A stretch of 5,890 bases of DNA from NCBI GenBank assembly GCA_951800155.1, contig CATOJL010000089.1, forward strand, positions 1 through 5,890, written 5' to 3'. Each line of letters opens with the position of its first letter. Within the stretch, counting starts at the first letter, position 1. Shown here piece after piece: positions 5,888-5,890 of the stretch. Position numbers and translations under genes: made by a program. The DNA is from an uncultured Bacilli bacterium (lineage in GTDB: Bacteria > Bacillota_I > Bacilli_A > RF39 > UBA660). A model generated the notes under the pieces. The model did not search any database. It had not been told where the DNA came from and worked only from the letters and a program-made list of their open reading frames with translations.

Positions 5888-5890
5888 TTC

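Overview
The window is AT-rich (about one third G+C by eye) and all its genes lie on the minus strand, so it reads right to left. Three proteins fill almost all of it. All three look membrane-anchored or exported. An M23 peptidase carrying LysM and G5 domains, the A/T-rich terminators, the consensus SigA-type promoters and TGG-encoded tryptophans all fit a walled, low-GC Bacillota. Surface proteins with 'CPSGY...C' repeats and 'WSxWS' modules remind me of gut Erysipelotrichia/RF39-like Bacilli. That placement is an impression from recall, not a computed result.

Layout in the direction of transcription. (1) 3602-5887 encodes a large protein I do not recognise. It has a Lys-rich cytoplasmic head, one transmembrane helix, a helical outer region and a Ser/Glu-rich acidic tail with an internal duplication. 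It reaches to within 3 bases of the window edge, so its true start is unresolved. (2) 3417-3601 is intergenic. It holds a hairpin terminator, a perfect-consensus promoter (TTGACA, 17 bp, TATAAT) and a 13-bp inverted repeat that brackets the -35 box. (3) 1692-3416 encodes an N-terminally anchored, cysteine-rich repeat protein with eight two-cysteine repeats arranged as two blocks of four. (4) 1632-1691 is a very short junction that fits a terminator, whose stem includes the stop codon, and the near-consensus promoter of the next gene. (5) 114-1613 encodes a secreted or anchored LysM-G5-M23 peptidoglycan endopeptidase. (6) 1-113 holds its terminator, then a consensus TTGACA box, then a run of 14 C (G on the coding strand) that meets the window edge.

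The genes share direction and a cell-surface destination, but the terminators and promoters indicate separate transcription units rather than one operon. A reasonable inference is that the peptidase remodels the wall while the two anchored repeat proteins span or decorate it. Nothing in the sequence proves that they interact. The most unusual points are the two-by-four cysteine repeat array, the inverted repeat over the promoter of that gene, the tail duplication in the large protein, and a possible G-tract promoter at the left edge that could equally be a sequencing artefact.
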